The notes beneath the pieces were generated by a model. It saw nothing but the letters and a program-made list of their open reading frames with translations. It searched no databases and was not told the DNA's origin. Source: JBBQRS01 sp038214535 (GTDB lineage Bacteria > Chloroflexota > Anaerolineae > CG2-30-64-16). From it: DNA of 22,617 nucleotides. Position 1 is the stretch's first letter. Each line of letters opens with the position of its first letter. The position numbers and the translations under genes are program-made. The stretch is taken from contig JBBQRS010000079.1 of NCBI GenBank assembly GCA_038214535.1, forward strand, positions 1-22,617, given 5' to 3'. Of the stretch, positions 1 to 6,830 are shown in pieces.

Positions 1-63
1 TTTGTAAGAATCTTATGTGTCCCGCGGCGACGCGTCTACCGCGTATATTTTTTTTGACGGTTT

Positions 64-89
64 TCTCCGCGTTCTCCGCGTCTCCGCGT
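64..89. repeat. Short tandem repeat (three units of tctccgcgt)
   Basis: Three adjacent near-identical units occupy 64-72, 73-81 and 82-89 (the last lacks the leading t). They lie just downstream of the minus-strand MFS gene. The rest of 1-91 has an A/T run at 47-55 and no gene I can support. On the minus strand the repeat reads as cgcggaga units followed by an A-rich stretch, so it is not a classical intrinsic terminator. Confidence 0.6.
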
Positions 90-91
90 GA

Positions 92-1432
92 TTACATGGT
101 GACAGACAAACGCGGCTCTTTCACCCACCAGCGAAACAAGACTGCTGCAAACAAGCTCAACAGGGCGGAGGCGGCAAACAAGGGGTTGTAGCCCAGCGTC
201 GCCAGCCCCGCGCCGATCAGCGGCGCCACGATGCCGGCCAGCCCCACCCCGGTGTTGGCAATCCCGACGTAGGTAGGTCGCTTCTCGGGCGCACTGAACT
301 CCATCACCACCAGAATCCCGGAGACCAGGGTCGCGCCTGATGCGATACCCAGAAGAAAAAACGCACCGTAGTACCACCACGGCGCTTGCGCAAGCCACGC
401 CATGAGGAAGCCGAGGAATGCCGCAAACGCGCCGATTTCCAGCGAGAGCTTGTGGCCCTTACGGTCGGCCAACATCCCAAAGGCCAGATTGGCTATCGTC
501 TGTCCGGCCAGCAAGACCGCCGTGTAAATCCCCGCCTGACTATCCGGCGTACCCCCGCGCTGAATCGCCGCCACCGTCAGAAAGCCCATACCCATTGCGC
601 CGAACGTCATCAACATGCGGGCAATGAGGAAACGACGATAGTTGGCGTCGCGCTTGATCAGTTCCGGCAGGCTGGCAAAATAGACGCGTGTGCTCACGGG
701 TTCCGTATGGCTACGCTCAACAGGCTCACGAGCCAGCGCGAGAAAACTCCAACTGAGCATCGTGAGGATGAAGGCGATCAAGAAACAATAGGTGAAACTG
801 AGGGCAAAAGGATAAGCCCTCAGCAGCCATGTGCTGACCCCCGCCCCCAGCGCGCCGAGGCCCGCCCCCAAAAACATCACCAGCCCGAAGAAGCTTCCAC
901 GGCGTTTCACCGGAAACATGCGCGCCAGTAAGTCTTGCCAGCCGGTGGCGACCACGCCCGCGCCCAATCCATACCAGGCATAACCGATAAAGAAGAGCGC
1001 CAATGCCAGCGCGGGCGACTTGAGGGCGAAAAACGTTGAAACCACCAGGATAAAGATGGGAAGCCGCTCCAGGATCAGCCCCAGGTTGACCGGCACCGGC
1101 TTCTTGCGCGCTAACTGCTCAATGGCGTTTGCGGTGAAGAGCTGCGGCAGAAACCAGGCGCTTTGCGCCAGCACGGCCAGAAAACCCAGGGCCAGCGGGC
1201 TGGGCGTCAGCTTGCTGACGTAAAGCGGCAAAATAGTCGCCGAAGAAATGAACGCCACGCTGGGCCAGAAGAAAAGGCCGTCCAGCAGATTAACGCCGAA
1301 GTTCCAACGATAATTGCGGTCGCGCTCGGCGTCAATCTCTTCCGCCGTCCGCTCGGGCACGGGCCGATTGAGTTCCAACAGCCAAGCCAAGGCGCGGCCG
1401 GGCGCGCCGGTCAGTCCGGAGAAAGATTTCAT
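92..1432 (-). CDS. Major facilitator superfamily transporter
   Basis: A 446-residue membrane protein with about twelve hydrophobic segments, typical of MFS secondary transporters in the cytoplasmic membrane. A motif-A-like loop, GMLADRKGHK, lies near residue 320 at the start of the second six-helix half. The N-terminal ~45 residues are hydrophilic and acidic/basic (PVPERTAEEIDAERDRNYRW) and precede the first helix. The open frame extends upstream to 1609, but that would run into the divergent glycosyltransferase gene and adds a non-membrane, low-quality sequence. I therefore chose the ATG at 1432, preceded by a GAGG-type ribosome site about 10 nt away. The substrate cannot be told from sequence; sugar or drug efflux are both possible. 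The gene stands alone on the minus strand, divergent from the next gene. Confidence 0.85.
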   Translation of the reverse strand: MKSFSGLTGAPGRALAWLLELNRPVPERTAEEIDAERDRNYRWNFGVNLLDGLFFWPSVAFISSATILPLYVSKLTPSPLALGFLAVLAQSAWFLPQLFTANAIEQLARKKPVPVNLGLILERLPIFILVVSTFFALKSPALALALFFIGYAWYGLGAGVVATGWQDLLARMFPVKRRGSFFGLVMFLGAGLGALGAGVSTWLLRAYPFALSFTYCFLIAFILTMLSWSFLALAREPVERSHTEPVSTRVYFASLPELIKRDANYRRFLIARMLMTFGAMGMGFLTVAAIQRGGTPDSQAGIYTAVLLAGQTIANLAFGMLADRKGHKLSLEIGAFAAFLGFLMAWLAQAPWWYYGAFFLLGIASGATLVSGILVVMEFSAPEKRPTYVGIANTGVGLAGIVAPLIGAGLATLGYNPLFAASALLSLFAAVLFRWWVKEPRLSVTM

Positions 1433-1549
1433 AAGGGCGTCGCCTCGATCTCGAACAGGGATAACTGGTAGCTTACCATCAAGCGCCCAGGACTCCCAAG
1501 ACGAACATGCTTTCCGCACGCACGGCAGCTTCACCGGAACCGGCTCTCG

Positions 1550-1558
1550 TGCTATCAT
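1550..1558 (+). promoter_or_regulatory. Extended -10 promoter for a probably leaderless mRNA
   Basis: TG at 1550-1551, one spacer base and TATCAT at 1553-1558 form an extended -10 element. Its end is 6 nt before the ATG at 1565, which puts the predicted transcription start on or next to the start codon. No Shine-Dalgarno sequence fits between them. The -35 region (TTCACC at a 17-bp spacing) is weak. Confidence 0.5.
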
Positions 1559-1564
1559 CCAGCG

Positions 1565-2677
1565 ATGAACGCAGCGCGACGACGCATCTGGCTCCTCAAT
1601 CCCTATCATACCGGCTCACACCGCACGTGGGCAGAAGGCTACGCGGCCGCCAGCCGGCACGAGATTCATATCCTCAGCCTGGCCGGGCAGTTCTGGAAAT
1701 GGCGAATGCAAGGCGGGCCGATAGAACTCGTCGAACAGGCGCGCCGTCTCTTACGCGAGGGCGCGCCCCCCGATGTTATTCTGGCGACCAGCATGGTCAA
1801 CTTGCCGGCGTTTTTGGGGTTACTGCACCGGGAGGTTGGCCCCACCCCGACTGCGCTCTACATGCACGAGAACCAGCTTACCTATCCACCGCCGCCCGGC
1901 GCCAAACGCGACCTGACCTACGGCATGATTCAGCACCTCTCGATGCTGGCCGCCGACCGCGTGTTTTTTAATTCTGCCTATCACCGGGAGGCGTGGTTCG
2001 ATGAACTCCCTCGCCTGTTGAAGCACTTCCCCGATTACACGCATCTGGAGACGGTCGAAGCGGCGCGCGGAAAATCCTCGGTGTTGCCGGTGGGGTGTAA
2101 CCTGGAAAAATACGGGCAGGAAACAAGGAAACACGTAGACCAGGAAACAGGGCCGGTGATTTTGTGGAATCAGCGGTGGGAGTATGATAAGGACCCGGGG
2201 ACGATGCTGCGGGCGCTGTATGCGCTGGCCGAGGAAGGGCGCGCGTTTCGCGTGGCGCTGGCCGGTGAAAGTTTTCGGGTACAACCCGCCGAGTTCGAGG
2301 AAGCACGCGCCCGTTTGGGCACGCGGCTGACTCACTATGGCTATGCAGAATCGGAGGCGGAGTACGCCCGCCTGCTCTGGCAGGCTGATATCGTGCTAAG
2401 CACGGCGATCCATGAGTTCTTCGGCGTCAGCATCGTCGAGGCGATCTACTGCGGATGTCTGCCCGTGCTACCCAACCGGCTCAGCTATCCCGAACTTCTG
2501 CCAGCAGAGGCGCACGAACGGTGTCTTTATCGGGATTTCGACGAGTTGCTGGAAAGGTTGCGCGCCGCCCTGGCCGACCCCGTCGCGCCGCCTGCGTTGC
2601 GCGCGCACGTCGCGCGCTTCGATTGGGCGCACGTGGGGCCGCGGTACGATGCGCTCATCGAAGAGTTGGCATCGTGA
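1565..2677 (+). CDS. DUF3524/GTDC1-type glycosyltransferase (tRNA-queuosine alpha-mannosyltransferase-like)
   Basis: A 370-residue GT-B fold glycosyltransferase that recalls vertebrate GTDC1 (QTMAN), the enzyme that mannosylates queuosine in tRNA-Asp. The N-terminal DUF3524 half has NPYHTGSH at residues 12-19, a WKWR segment and the diagnostic MHENQLTYP at 100-108. The C-terminal half has RWEYDKDP near 204-211, GESF near 234 and HEFFGVSIVEAIYCGC near 283-298, all recognisable in the animal protein. These C-terminal motifs are the sugar-nucleotide binding side. Family knowledge: GDP-mannose is the donor for the vertebrate enzyme. That the bacterial protein acts on queuosine tRNA is inference; no queuosine genes are in the window, and another acceptor is possible. 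The start is the ATG directly after a -10 element, suggesting leaderless translation. A sulfotransferase follows 69 bp downstream. Confidence 0.85.
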   Translation: MNAARRRIWLLNPYHTGSHRTWAEGYAAASRHEIHILSLAGQFWKWRMQGGPIELVEQARRLLREGAPPDVILATSMVNLPAFLGLLHREVGPTPTALYMHENQLTYPPPPGAKRDLTYGMIQHLSMLAADRVFFNSAYHREAWFDELPRLLKHFPDYTHLETVEAARGKSSVLPVGCNLEKYGQETRKHVDQETGPVILWNQRWEYDKDPGTMLRALYALAEEGRAFRVALAGESFRVQPAEFEEARARLGTRLTHYGYAESEAEYARLLWQADIVLSTAIHEFFGVSIVEAIYCGCLPVLPNRLSYPELLPAEAHERCLYRDFDELLERLRAALADPVAPPALRAHVARFDWAHVGPRYDALIEELAS

Positions 2678-2707
2678 TCCGCTGAAAGCACTCACGACGC
2701 GAATCTC

Positions 2708-2716
2708 TGCTACAAT
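2708..2716 (+). promoter_or_regulatory. Extended -10 promoter upstream of the sulfotransferase
   Basis: TG at 2708-2709 and TACAAT at 2711-2716 make an extended -10 element about 30 bp before the sulfotransferase ATG. I see no strong -35. The gene could also be read through from the glycosyltransferase gene. Confidence 0.45.
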
Positions 2717-2746
2717 AGCGCAAACCAGATCAATCCGAGGAAGCCC

Positions 2747-3562
2747 ATGATTAAGGTCGCGGGTCTAAAGCAGAATATCCGGCAGATACGCCAGCAGCGC
2801 CTGGAGCAGATTCCAAAAATCTGCTTCTGTCACGTGCCGAAGTGTGCGGGCACGGCGCTGGTCAGCGCGCTGCGGAATCACTACAGCCCGCTAGACCAAC
2901 TCTTGCTGCCCAACTTTTACATGGACCTCGAAGCAAGCGGCAAGGCGGCGGAAGCTACGTCAGAGTCTATGACGCAGGTGCGTGAGGATGTGCTGGCATA
3001 CATCCTGGCGACGGGCCGCTATAAGTATGCCGGAGGGCACGTGCCCTGCCGTCCCAGGCTGGTGGAAACCTTCCGCGACCGCTGGAGTTTCGTCACGGTG
3101 TTGCGCGATCCGGTCGAACGTTGGACTTCGGGCTACGTTTATGACCGCTACAAGACCGAGGCGTGGTCGAAGACGAAGATGGAGATCGAGGAATACCTGC
3201 GTTCAGACGCAGGGGTCGTCAGCGGCAGGGCCTATCTGTGGTATTTCTCCAACATGCCGGATGACGCGTCAGTGCGCGACTTCGAGCCTTACGTGACAGA
3301 GGCCGTCGAAAATCTGCGGCAATTCGCGCTGGTCGGCTCGATGGAAAACATGGGCGCGCTGGCCGATGATTTCAGTCGCGTCTTCGGCAAGCCGTTGAAA
3401 ATCAGTTCAGTTAATCGCAGCCCCAACCCCGGAGGTAAGCAGGACATCCGCCAAAACGCGGCGCTCATGGCGCACATCCGGGAAGTCTGCCGTCCCGACA
3501 TCATGCTCTATACCCGTTTGCTGGAAGTCGGTCTACTGCCCGCCCCAAAGCCGCCTGTGTAG
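2747..3562 (+). CDS. Sulfotransferase family 2 domain protein
   Basis: A 271-residue PAPS-dependent sulfotransferase of the Sulfotransfer_2 type (carbohydrate sulfotransferases). The 5'-phosphosulfate loop is visible as HVPKCAGTA at residues 29-37, and the 3'-phosphate site as LRDPVERWTSGY near 119-130. A late SVNRSPNPG segment near 225 fits the family. No signal peptide or transmembrane helix is evident, so the enzyme is probably cytoplasmic, unlike its Golgi relatives. The start follows a GAGGAAG ribosome site 3 nt upstream. It shares strand with the upstream glycosyltransferase, but the acceptor cannot be named; a cell-surface glycan or a small metabolite are options. Its stop codon lies inside the left arm of a 30-bp inverted repeat, so the last three codons are part of the terminator stem. 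Confidence 0.85.
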   Translation: MIKVAGLKQNIRQIRQQRLEQIPKICFCHVPKCAGTALVSALRNHYSPLDQLLLPNFYMDLEASGKAAEATSESMTQVREDVLAYILATGRYKYAGGHVPCRPRLVETFRDRWSFVTVLRDPVERWTSGYVYDRYKTEAWSKTKMEIEEYLRSDAGVVSGRAYLWYFSNMPDDASVRDFEPYVTEAVENLRQFALVGSMENMGALADDFSRVFGKPLKISSVNRSPNPGGKQDIRQNAALMAHIREVCRPDIMLYTRLLEVGLLPAPKPPV

Positions 3563-3619
3563 TTTAGCCCCTTGTGGGCGTCGCCGGTTACGCCCACAAG
3601 GGGCTAAACTACACAGGCG
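3552..3619. terminator. Perfect 30-bp inverted repeat, shared convergent terminator or palindromic element
   Basis: The left arm 3552-3581 and right arm 3590-3619 are exact reverse complements, separated by an 8-nt loop. Both flanking stop codons (TAG at 3560-3562 on plus, complement at 3609-3611 on minus) fall within the arms. Neither side has a strong T-run, so it may terminate by stem strength alone, or be a dispersed palindromic repeat. A shorter related copy lies at 4157-4186. Confidence 0.75.
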
Positions 3620-3953
3620 AAGAATCCCCTTCCAGCACCATCACCTCAACAGCCTGCACGCCACGCGCGCCGGTTGTGCGCGCAAATTCAACCAGTTGGC
3701 CGGCGCGGGGCAGCGGTTGACCCTCGGCCATCCCCGATTGATGCAAGAACAGATCGGAGCCTTCAACCGGGGTGATGAAGCCATAGGCGCGGGCGCGATT
3801 GAACCACTTAACGATCCCGCGTTCCTTCCCAAACGCGGGCGCGAGGCGACGACACATGGGGCAACGTGCAGTTTGGATTTCCTCAGCCTCATCCGCCGGA
3901 GGCAAAATAAATTCTACGCCGCATTCGGCGCAGCGCGCGGTGCGCATGGTCAT
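3609..3953 (-). CDS. Zinc-ribbon plus cold-shock-domain protein
   Basis: About 114 residues. The first ~35 contain two CxxC knuckles (CAEC near residue 7 and CPMC near 31), a zinc-ribbon pattern also found in proteins that pre-treat RNA or DNA. The remainder is a cold-shock (OB-fold) domain with the RNP1-like KWFNRARAYGFI and RNP2-like DLFLHQ motifs, then a beta strand ending GVQAVEV. Family role: single-stranded nucleic-acid binding and RNA chaperoning in the cytoplasm. The ATG at 3953 is 10 nt from an AGAAGGG ribosome site (complement of 3964-3970). A TTG at 3956, 7 nt from the same site, is an alternative. The end of the gene lies in the 30-bp inverted repeat shared with the sulfotransferase. 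It diverges from tRNA-Cys. Confidence 0.85.
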   Translation of the reverse strand: MTMRTARCAECGVEFILPPADEAEEIQTARCPMCRRLAPAFGKERGIVKWFNRARAYGFITPVEGSDLFLHQSGMAEGQPLPRAGQLVEFARTTGARGVQAVEVMVLEGDSSPV

Positions 3954-3990
3954 CAATCGTTATCCCTTCTGCAAGGTTGTCGGCATTACC

Positions 3991-4019
3991 TTGACAACCT
4001 CTCCGTTTTCGGGTATTAT
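3991..4019 (+). promoter_or_regulatory. Near-consensus housekeeping promoter of tRNA-Cys
   Basis: TTGACA at 3991-3996, a 17-bp spacer and TATTAT at 4014-4019. The predicted start is about 4026, five bases before the mature tRNA 5' end. An 8-bp inverted repeat (AGGTTGTC 3974-3981, GACAACCT 3993-4000) overlaps the -35 element and the leader of the divergent cold-shock gene. Confidence 0.85.
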
Positions 4020-4030
4020 CTCGCCTGTGC

Positions 4031-4103
<73 letters not shown>

Positions 4104-4113
4104 GGAATCGGAC

Positions 4114-4149
4114 AGGGTGGGTGACCTTCTCTATGGTACCCACCCTTTT
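4114..4149 (+). terminator. Intrinsic terminator of tRNA-Cys
   Basis: The 9-bp stem AGGGTGGGT (4114-4122) with ACCCACCCT (4138-4146) can be extended by an ACC/GGT pair with one bulge. It is followed by a short T run (4146-4149). It lies 13 nt after the tRNA. Confidence 0.75.
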
Positions 4150-4156
4150 GCGTTAA

Positions 4157-4186
4157 GTAGCCGACGCCCACGACGGGCTATGCTAC
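4157..4186. repeat. Second copy of a palindromic repeat related to 3552-3619
   Basis: This 30-bp element has 5-bp ends gtagc/gctac. Its complement shares 21 of about 25 positions with the left arm of the repeat at 3552-3581 (pattern gtagNNtagcccNtNgtgggcgtcg). It sits between tRNA-Cys and the stop of the PLP-enzyme gene, which suggests a dispersed short palindromic family. Confidence 0.5.
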
Positions 4187-4203
4187 CAATATGCGGCCGG
4201 ACC

Positions 4204-5328
4204 TTATGTCACGGCTCCGCGCGCCGTGATCGGCCAGACGGCCTCCACGTAGTCGCCGCGATAGCAGACGTACCAATCGTGCAGGTTCACCGTCGGGTCA
4301 CAGTGGCCGGGGATCAACCGCAGCTTACGTCCCAGTTCCACCTCCGCAGGCGCCCCTTGCACCGCCAGCTTGCCGTGCTCATCCGACGCGCCGACGTAGG
4401 CGACGCCCTCGATGCCCACAACGTGGGGCAGCCCCGAATCCACGCTGAGTGATTTCAGCCCGACATCCACGATGGCGCGTTCCGGCGCGGGCCGGCTCAT
4501 CACCGTCGCCAGGATGAATAAACTCGGCTCGAAGATGCTGCCGGGCGCGCCGTCGGCGCGCAGGTTCTTGAGATAGTCGGCGTCCATGAAGACGTAGGAC
4601 CCGCATTGCAGTTCATTCCAGACGCCCGTTTGCAGCTCGAACTCGAAGCTGCCCGTGCCGCCGCCGCTCACGGTTTCCGCGGTCAGCCCGGCGCGTTCCA
4701 AAAGTCTCAGCGTCACTTTGATTTGCTCCGCCGCTGTGTCAATCGCCGCCAGACGGTCTTCATAGCGCCGAACGTGCTGCGCCGAACCCTGATACGCCTG
4801 CAAACCCGCAAAGCGCAGATTGTGATAGGCAGCCACCACTTGCGCCAACGCGACCACCGGCTCGCCGGGCTCAACGCCGCAGCGATCCATCCCTACGTTG
4901 ACCTCGACCAGCACATCCAGCCGGACACCGAACGCCCGCGCCGCCGCATCCAGATCAGCAACGTTGCGCGGGTGATCCACGCAGACGCCGACACGCGCTT
5001 GACGCGCCAGCGCCGCCAACCGCGTCAGCTTGCGCGGGCCGACCACCTGATTGCTCACCAGCACATCGGGCACGCCCGCGTAAACCAGGGCTTCGGCCTC
5101 GGCGCCTTTCTGGCAGCAAACGCCCACCGCACCGGCGGCCATTTGCCGCAGGGCAATGATGGCGGATTTGTGCGTCTTGGCGTGAGGGCGCAAGCGCACG
5201 CCCGTCCCGTTCAGGCGCGTCGCCAGATACGCCACGTTGCGCTCGAACGCATCGAGATCAATCAGCAGGGCAGGAGTCTCCACATCAGAGAGAGACATGC
5301 CCGGCACGGCGGGGGGCAACTGGCTCAT
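4204..5328 (-). CDS. D-threonine aldolase / DSD1-family PLP enzyme
   Basis: A 374-residue fold-type III PLP enzyme (alanine-racemase-like barrel). RPHAKTHK at residues 47-54 supplies the PLP-binding lysine (Lys51). SGGGTGSF, in the middle of the chain, fits the phosphate-binding loop. The C-terminal PGHCDPTVNLHDW supplies the metal ligands His342 and Asp344. Relatives are D-threonine aldolase, D-3-hydroxyaspartate aldolase and metal-dependent D-serine dehydratase. The sequence alone does not separate these. Expected action: cleave or deaminate a D-beta-hydroxy amino acid. The start ATG overlaps the stop of the deacylase gene (ATGA) and has GGAGG six bases upstream within that gene, showing translational coupling. 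Together with the deacylase it would take N-acyl-D-amino acids down to central metabolites. Confidence 0.85.
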   Translation of the reverse strand: MSQLPPAVPGMSLSDVETPALLIDLDAFERNVAYLATRLNGTGVRLRPHAKTHKSAIIALRQMAAGAVGVCCQKGAEAEALVYAGVPDVLVSNQVVGPRKLTRLAALARQARVGVCVDHPRNVADLDAAARAFGVRLDVLVEVNVGMDRCGVEPGEPVVALAQVVAAYHNLRFAGLQAYQGSAQHVRRYEDRLAAIDTAAEQIKVTLRLLERAGLTAETVSGGGTGSFEFELQTGVWNELQCGSYVFMDADYLKNLRADGAPGSIFEPSLFILATVMSRPAPERAIVDVGLKSLSVDSGLPHVVGIEGVAYVGASDEHGKLAVQGAPAEVELGRKLRLIPGHCDPTVNLHDWYVCYRGDYVEAVWPITARGAVT

Positions 5329-6785
5329 TCTAATCCTCCATCACTTGTGCGGCGCAGCGCCCGCCCCGGGCGCGCACCCGTAGGCCGTCCATCCGCCCAG
5401 ACTGCGCGCCCGTTGACCAACACCAGCACGATGCCGACGGCAGGCTGTGCGGGGAACTCATAGTTGGCCCGGTCGGCCACGGTTAGCGGGTCGAAAACCA
5501 CCACATCGGCGTATGCGCCTACCTTGAGCGTGCCCCGATCCACCATGCCAAAGCGCGCCGCGGGCAGCGAGGTCATCCGTCTGACGGCTTCCTCCAGTGA
5601 AAGCAGGCCCAGCTCGCGGCTGTAGCGCCCCAGGAAACGCGGGAACGCGCCCCACACACGCGGGTGGGGATGCGCGTCCGCGGGGATGCTGTCGGAGCCG
5701 ATCATCACGCCCGGCCAGGCGAGGATACGCCGCACATCGGCCTCATCCATGATGAAATAGATCGCGCCCGCCGGATGCAGCCGCGCGATGGCTTCATCCA
5801 CGGATACGCCCAACTCGCGTGCTACGTCTATCAGATCACGCCCGGCCGCTTCGGGCATGGCCTTCGAGAAAGTGACCAGCACCCGGTCGGCCCACGCCAC
5901 GCGATCTGCGCTCAGTTCGGTCGCGCCCGCCGTGTAAGGATAGGCGTCTGCGCCCACGGATAGTTGCCGAGCCGCTTGCTCCAACAGCGCCAGAGTCTCC
6001 ACAGAACGGCCATAATTGGCCCGGCCCGCGACCTTGTGATGCGAGAAGATGATCGGTATACCGGCTTCATTCGCGATGCCCAACGCTTCTTCCATTGCAT
6101 CAATCACCGTCTCCGACTCGTCGCGCAGATGGGTCGCATAGACGCCGCTATGTGGGGCGACCAGCCTCGCCAACGCTGCAACCTCCGCCGCCGGTGCAGC
6201 CGCAGCCGTGCTATAGGCTAAACCGCTGGACAGCCCCGCCGCGCCCGCGACCAAGCTTTCTTCCAAATGGGTAACCATTCGCCGCAACTCGTCTGACGAC
6301 GCGGGGAGGTCGAGGCGCGGCATGGCCCCGGCACGCAGCGTGGTGTGGCCGACAAGCGCCGCCATATTCACCGCGGGCGGGTCGGCGTCCAGGGCGGCAA
6401 GATAATCGGAGAAGGCCGGAAACCGAAACCATGCAGCGTCGCCGAGAAGGTCGAGCGGTCGGGGCAACGCGCCTTGCAGATCAAGCGGGGCGGGACTGAT
6501 GCCGCAGTTACCGACAACCACGGTGGTCACGCCCTGGCTCACCTTGAAAGCCATCTCCGGCGTATGCAGCAAGGCCAGATCATCGTGCGTGTGGGCATCA
6601 ATGAAGCCGGGCGCGACCACCATGCCCGTAACATCGCGGCGCAGACCGGCGCGCGCCGCCGACAGGTCACCAATCGCCGTAATCCGCGCGTCGCGAATGC
6701 CGATATCGGCCCGGTGGGCGGGCGCGCCCGTACCGTCAATTATTTGCCCGCTGCCCAGGATCAGGTCAAACACCGTTTCATCCAT
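5325..6785 (-). CDS. N-acyl-D-amino-acid deacylase (D-aminoacylase)
   Basis: A 486-residue amidohydrolase. Motifs in order: a beta-sandwich N-terminus, GFIDAHTHDD (metal ligands His65 and His67), VVGNCGISPAP with the bridging cysteine (Cys94), THLRDES near residue 218, FSHHK near 246 and IGSDS near 365 (catalytic aspartate). The end has the usual ADVVVFDP strand. Family role: zinc-dependent hydrolysis of N-acyl-D-amino acids to free D-amino acid and carboxylate. I chose ATG 6785 because GGAGGG sits 4 nt upstream and the family begins close to this point; the frame is open to 6812. It is the middle gene of the MFS-deacylase-PLP enzyme operon, 45 bp after the MFS stop and overlapping the next gene by 4 bp. 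Dihydroorotase-like side activities cannot be excluded. Confidence 0.88.
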   Translation of the reverse strand: MDETVFDLILGSGQIIDGTGAPAHRADIGIRDARITAIGDLSAARAGLRRDVTGMVVAPGFIDAHTHDDLALLHTPEMAFKVSQGVTTVVVGNCGISPAPLDLQGALPRPLDLLGDAAWFRFPAFSDYLAALDADPPAVNMAALVGHTTLRAGAMPRLDLPASSDELRRMVTHLEESLVAGAAGLSSGLAYSTAAAAPAAEVAALARLVAPHSGVYATHLRDESETVIDAMEEALGIANEAGIPIIFSHHKVAGRANYGRSVETLALLEQAARQLSVGADAYPYTAGATELSADRVAWADRVLVTFSKAMPEAAGRDLIDVARELGVSVDEAIARLHPAGAIYFIMDEADVRRILAWPGVMIGSDSIPADAHPHPRVWGAFPRFLGRYSRELGLLSLEEAVRRMTSLPAARFGMVDRGTLKVGAYADVVVFDPLTVADRANYEFPAQPAVGIVLVLVNGRAVWADGRPTGARPGRALRRTSDGGLE

Positions 6786-6830
6786 CTCACCCTCCAGACG
6801 CCTTGCCATCAATCGCAGGTTGCGAACCGC

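Noticed and set aside
1433..1609. Extended N-terminus of the first MFS protein
   Set aside because: It would overlap the start of the divergent glycosyltransferase gene and adds no transporter-like sequence; ATG 1432 fits better.
4606..5463. 285-codon plus-strand frame
   Set aside because: It is antisense to the PLP enzyme, whose lysine and metal motifs are clear.
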